Of a stretch of DNA of 50,756 nt, positions 49,767 through 50,756 are shown piece after piece (within the stretch, counting starts at the first letter, position 1; every line of letters begins with the position of its first letter). The notes beneath the pieces were generated by a model. It had not been told where the DNA came from, did not search any database, and saw only the letters and a program-made list of their open reading frames with translations. Position numbers and translations under genes: made by a program. The stretch comes from JBALVT01 sp045110675 (GTDB lineage: Bacteria; Pseudomonadota; Gammaproteobacteria; Pseudomonadales; Halieaceae). The DNA lies in contig JBGCGJ010000063.1 in NCBI GenBank assembly GCA_045110675.1, forward strand, positions 1 to 50,756. Direction: 5' to 3'.

Positions 49767-50717
49767 ATGAACACAATTAATGGCAAAGAGATCAATATTG
49801 GTATCGATACCAGTCAAACTCAGCTCGACATCTATGTGCGACCTATCGATGTTTTCTTTTCACACCCCAATACACCGCAAGGTGCACAGGAAGCTGTACG
49901 CGCCATTCGGGCCTACAGGCCCGACCGGGTCGTTATTGAATCGACTGGACGATTGGAATTGGAGTTTGTTTGTGCGGCGCACAAAGCCAAACTGCCTGTC
50001 GCTGTCTGCAATCCGAGCAAAGCACGCAACTTTGCGAAGTCCATTGGACGTAGCGCTAAAACTGACAAGCTTGATGCCATGGATATCGCTCACTTTGGCG
50101 AAGCTACGAAACCTCGACTCACTGAATTGAAACCCGAAAAACTCAGACTCATCAGCGACTTGCTCGCCGTTCGCAGTCAGTGCCTGGAGATGAGCACGAT
50201 GCAAAAGAACCGACTCAAACGCATGCCAAAGTCCGTTCACGCCCCCATCAAAAAAATCCTCAACGTCATACAAAATGAAATCGCCGGTATCGATAAGAAA
50301 GTCGATAAACTCGTCAGCGAGGTACCCGAGTGGCAAGCCCAGCGCGATCTGTTAATGAGTGCTAAGGGCGTCGGAAAAGTGTTGGCTTACACTTTGCTAA
50401 GCGAACTGCCAGAACTCGGTAGGGTGAATAACAAAGAGATTGCTGCACTTGTCGGTGTGGCCCCAATGAATCGCGACAGTGGAAGCTACCAGGGAAAACG
50501 TTATATACGTGGCGGGCGCCACAAAGTACGCACCGTGCTTTTCGTATCGATGCTGTCGGCCATTCAGTGCCATCCAAAACTGAAACCGATGTATCAACGG
50601 ATGGTGGCTGCGGGAAAACCTAAAAAGTTGGCGATCGTTGCTTGCATGCGCAAGCAATTGACTATTCTAAATACGATGGTGAAAAACGGAACTGAATGGG
50701 ATGAAAATATGGCTTAA
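49767..50717 (+). CDS. IS110-family transposase (DEDD recombinase)
   Basis: This 316-residue protein has the N-terminal RuvC-like DEDD domain: IGIDTSQTQLDIYV near residue 11 (first D), VVIESTGRLE near 55 (E) and KTDKLDAMDIAHFGE near 98 (two D). The C-terminal Tnp_20 domain has LGRVNNKEIAALVGVAPMNRDSGSYQGKRYIRGGR, with the predicted catalytic serine in DSGSYQG near residue 242. The gene is intact with normal length. The ATG has a GGCGGAGATAG ribosome site upstream. Confidence 0.93.
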   Translation: MNTINGKEINIGIDTSQTQLDIYVRPIDVFFSHPNTPQGAQEAVRAIRAYRPDRVVIESTGRLELEFVCAAHKAKLPVAVCNPSKARNFAKSIGRSAKTDKLDAMDIAHFGEATKPRLTELKPEKLRLISDLLAVRSQCLEMSTMQKNRLKRMPKSVHAPIKKILNVIQNEIAGIDKKVDKLVSEVPEWQAQRDLLMSAKGVGKVLAYTLLSELPELGRVNNKEIAALVGVAPMNRDSGSYQGKRYIRGGRHKVRTVLFVSMLSAIQCHPKLKPMYQRMVAAGKPKKLAIVACMRKQLTILNTMVKNGTEWDENMA

Positions 50718-50756
50718 AAACTTGACGGGGAACCATAGTCACTTGTTATGTGTTTT

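Larger units (their letters stand above)
49541..50746 (+). mobile_element. IS110-family insertion sequence within an attC core
   Basis: The element is about 1.2 kb and bounded by CTTGT on both sides (49536-49540 and 50742-50746); the exact cut within CTTGT cannot be fixed. A 7-bp subterminal inverted repeat, TATGGTT (49540-49546) and AACCATA (50731-50737), is present. A non-coding 5' segment of about 226 bases precedes one transposase gene, and only about 30 bases follow it. Insertion in an attC core is known for the IS1111-attC group, while the long 5' non-coding end is an IS110-group trait. Confidence 0.82.

Overview
The window looks like chromosomal DNA of a marine-type gammaproteobacterium. 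The block miaB-phoH-ybeY-ybeX-lnt-leuS-lptE-holA is in the order usual for Pseudomonas-like gammaproteobacteria. cmoA-cmoB, a lon-family protease, a DUF1820 gene and SOS-controlled imuA and imuB fit the same group. I cannot name the genus from sequence alone.

Layout. (1) 1-9.4 kb holds housekeeping genes: the tail of an ABC-F ATPase, an aromatic/aspartate aminotransferase, pepD, an alpha/beta hydrolase, cmoAB, lon and a DUF1820 protein. (2) 9.5-19.05 kb is a tightly overlapping plus-strand core operon for tRNA modification, RNA processing, lipoprotein acylation, leucyl-tRNA synthesis, LPS assembly and the DNA polymerase III delta subunit. (3) 19.1-28.4 kb is mixed. imuA and imuB each have their own perfect LexA-type box but are separated by two unrelated minus-strand lipoprotein genes; then come a Spy-like periplasmic protein and a membrane histidine kinase. 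(4) 28.4-40.6 kb is a long run of small minus-strand accessory genes (SRPBCC, FMN-binding, GNAT, GFA, SDR, sulfatase, VOC, RidA and others) with no attC sites that I can see. (5) 40.8-50.75 kb is part of an integron cassette array. About 15 attC-like sites all point the same way. Most cassettes carry one small minus-strand gene, and one carries a reversed YefM/YoeB toxin-antitoxin pair. The integrase is not in the window and should lie at higher coordinates. The array is interrupted at the right edge by an IS110-family element sitting inside the core of an attC site.

The two most unusual observations are these. First, three copies of a composite repeat of about 300 bp occur, each made of two long palindromes in opposite orientation. 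Their outer arms differ from copy to copy yet stay complementary, and all three copies lie between convergent genes. Second, the IS110-type insertion has a 5' non-coding region containing short stretches that match both the attC core and the element's own right end, as a bridge-RNA guide would.

All functional assignments are from motif and family recognition by eye; no database search was run.
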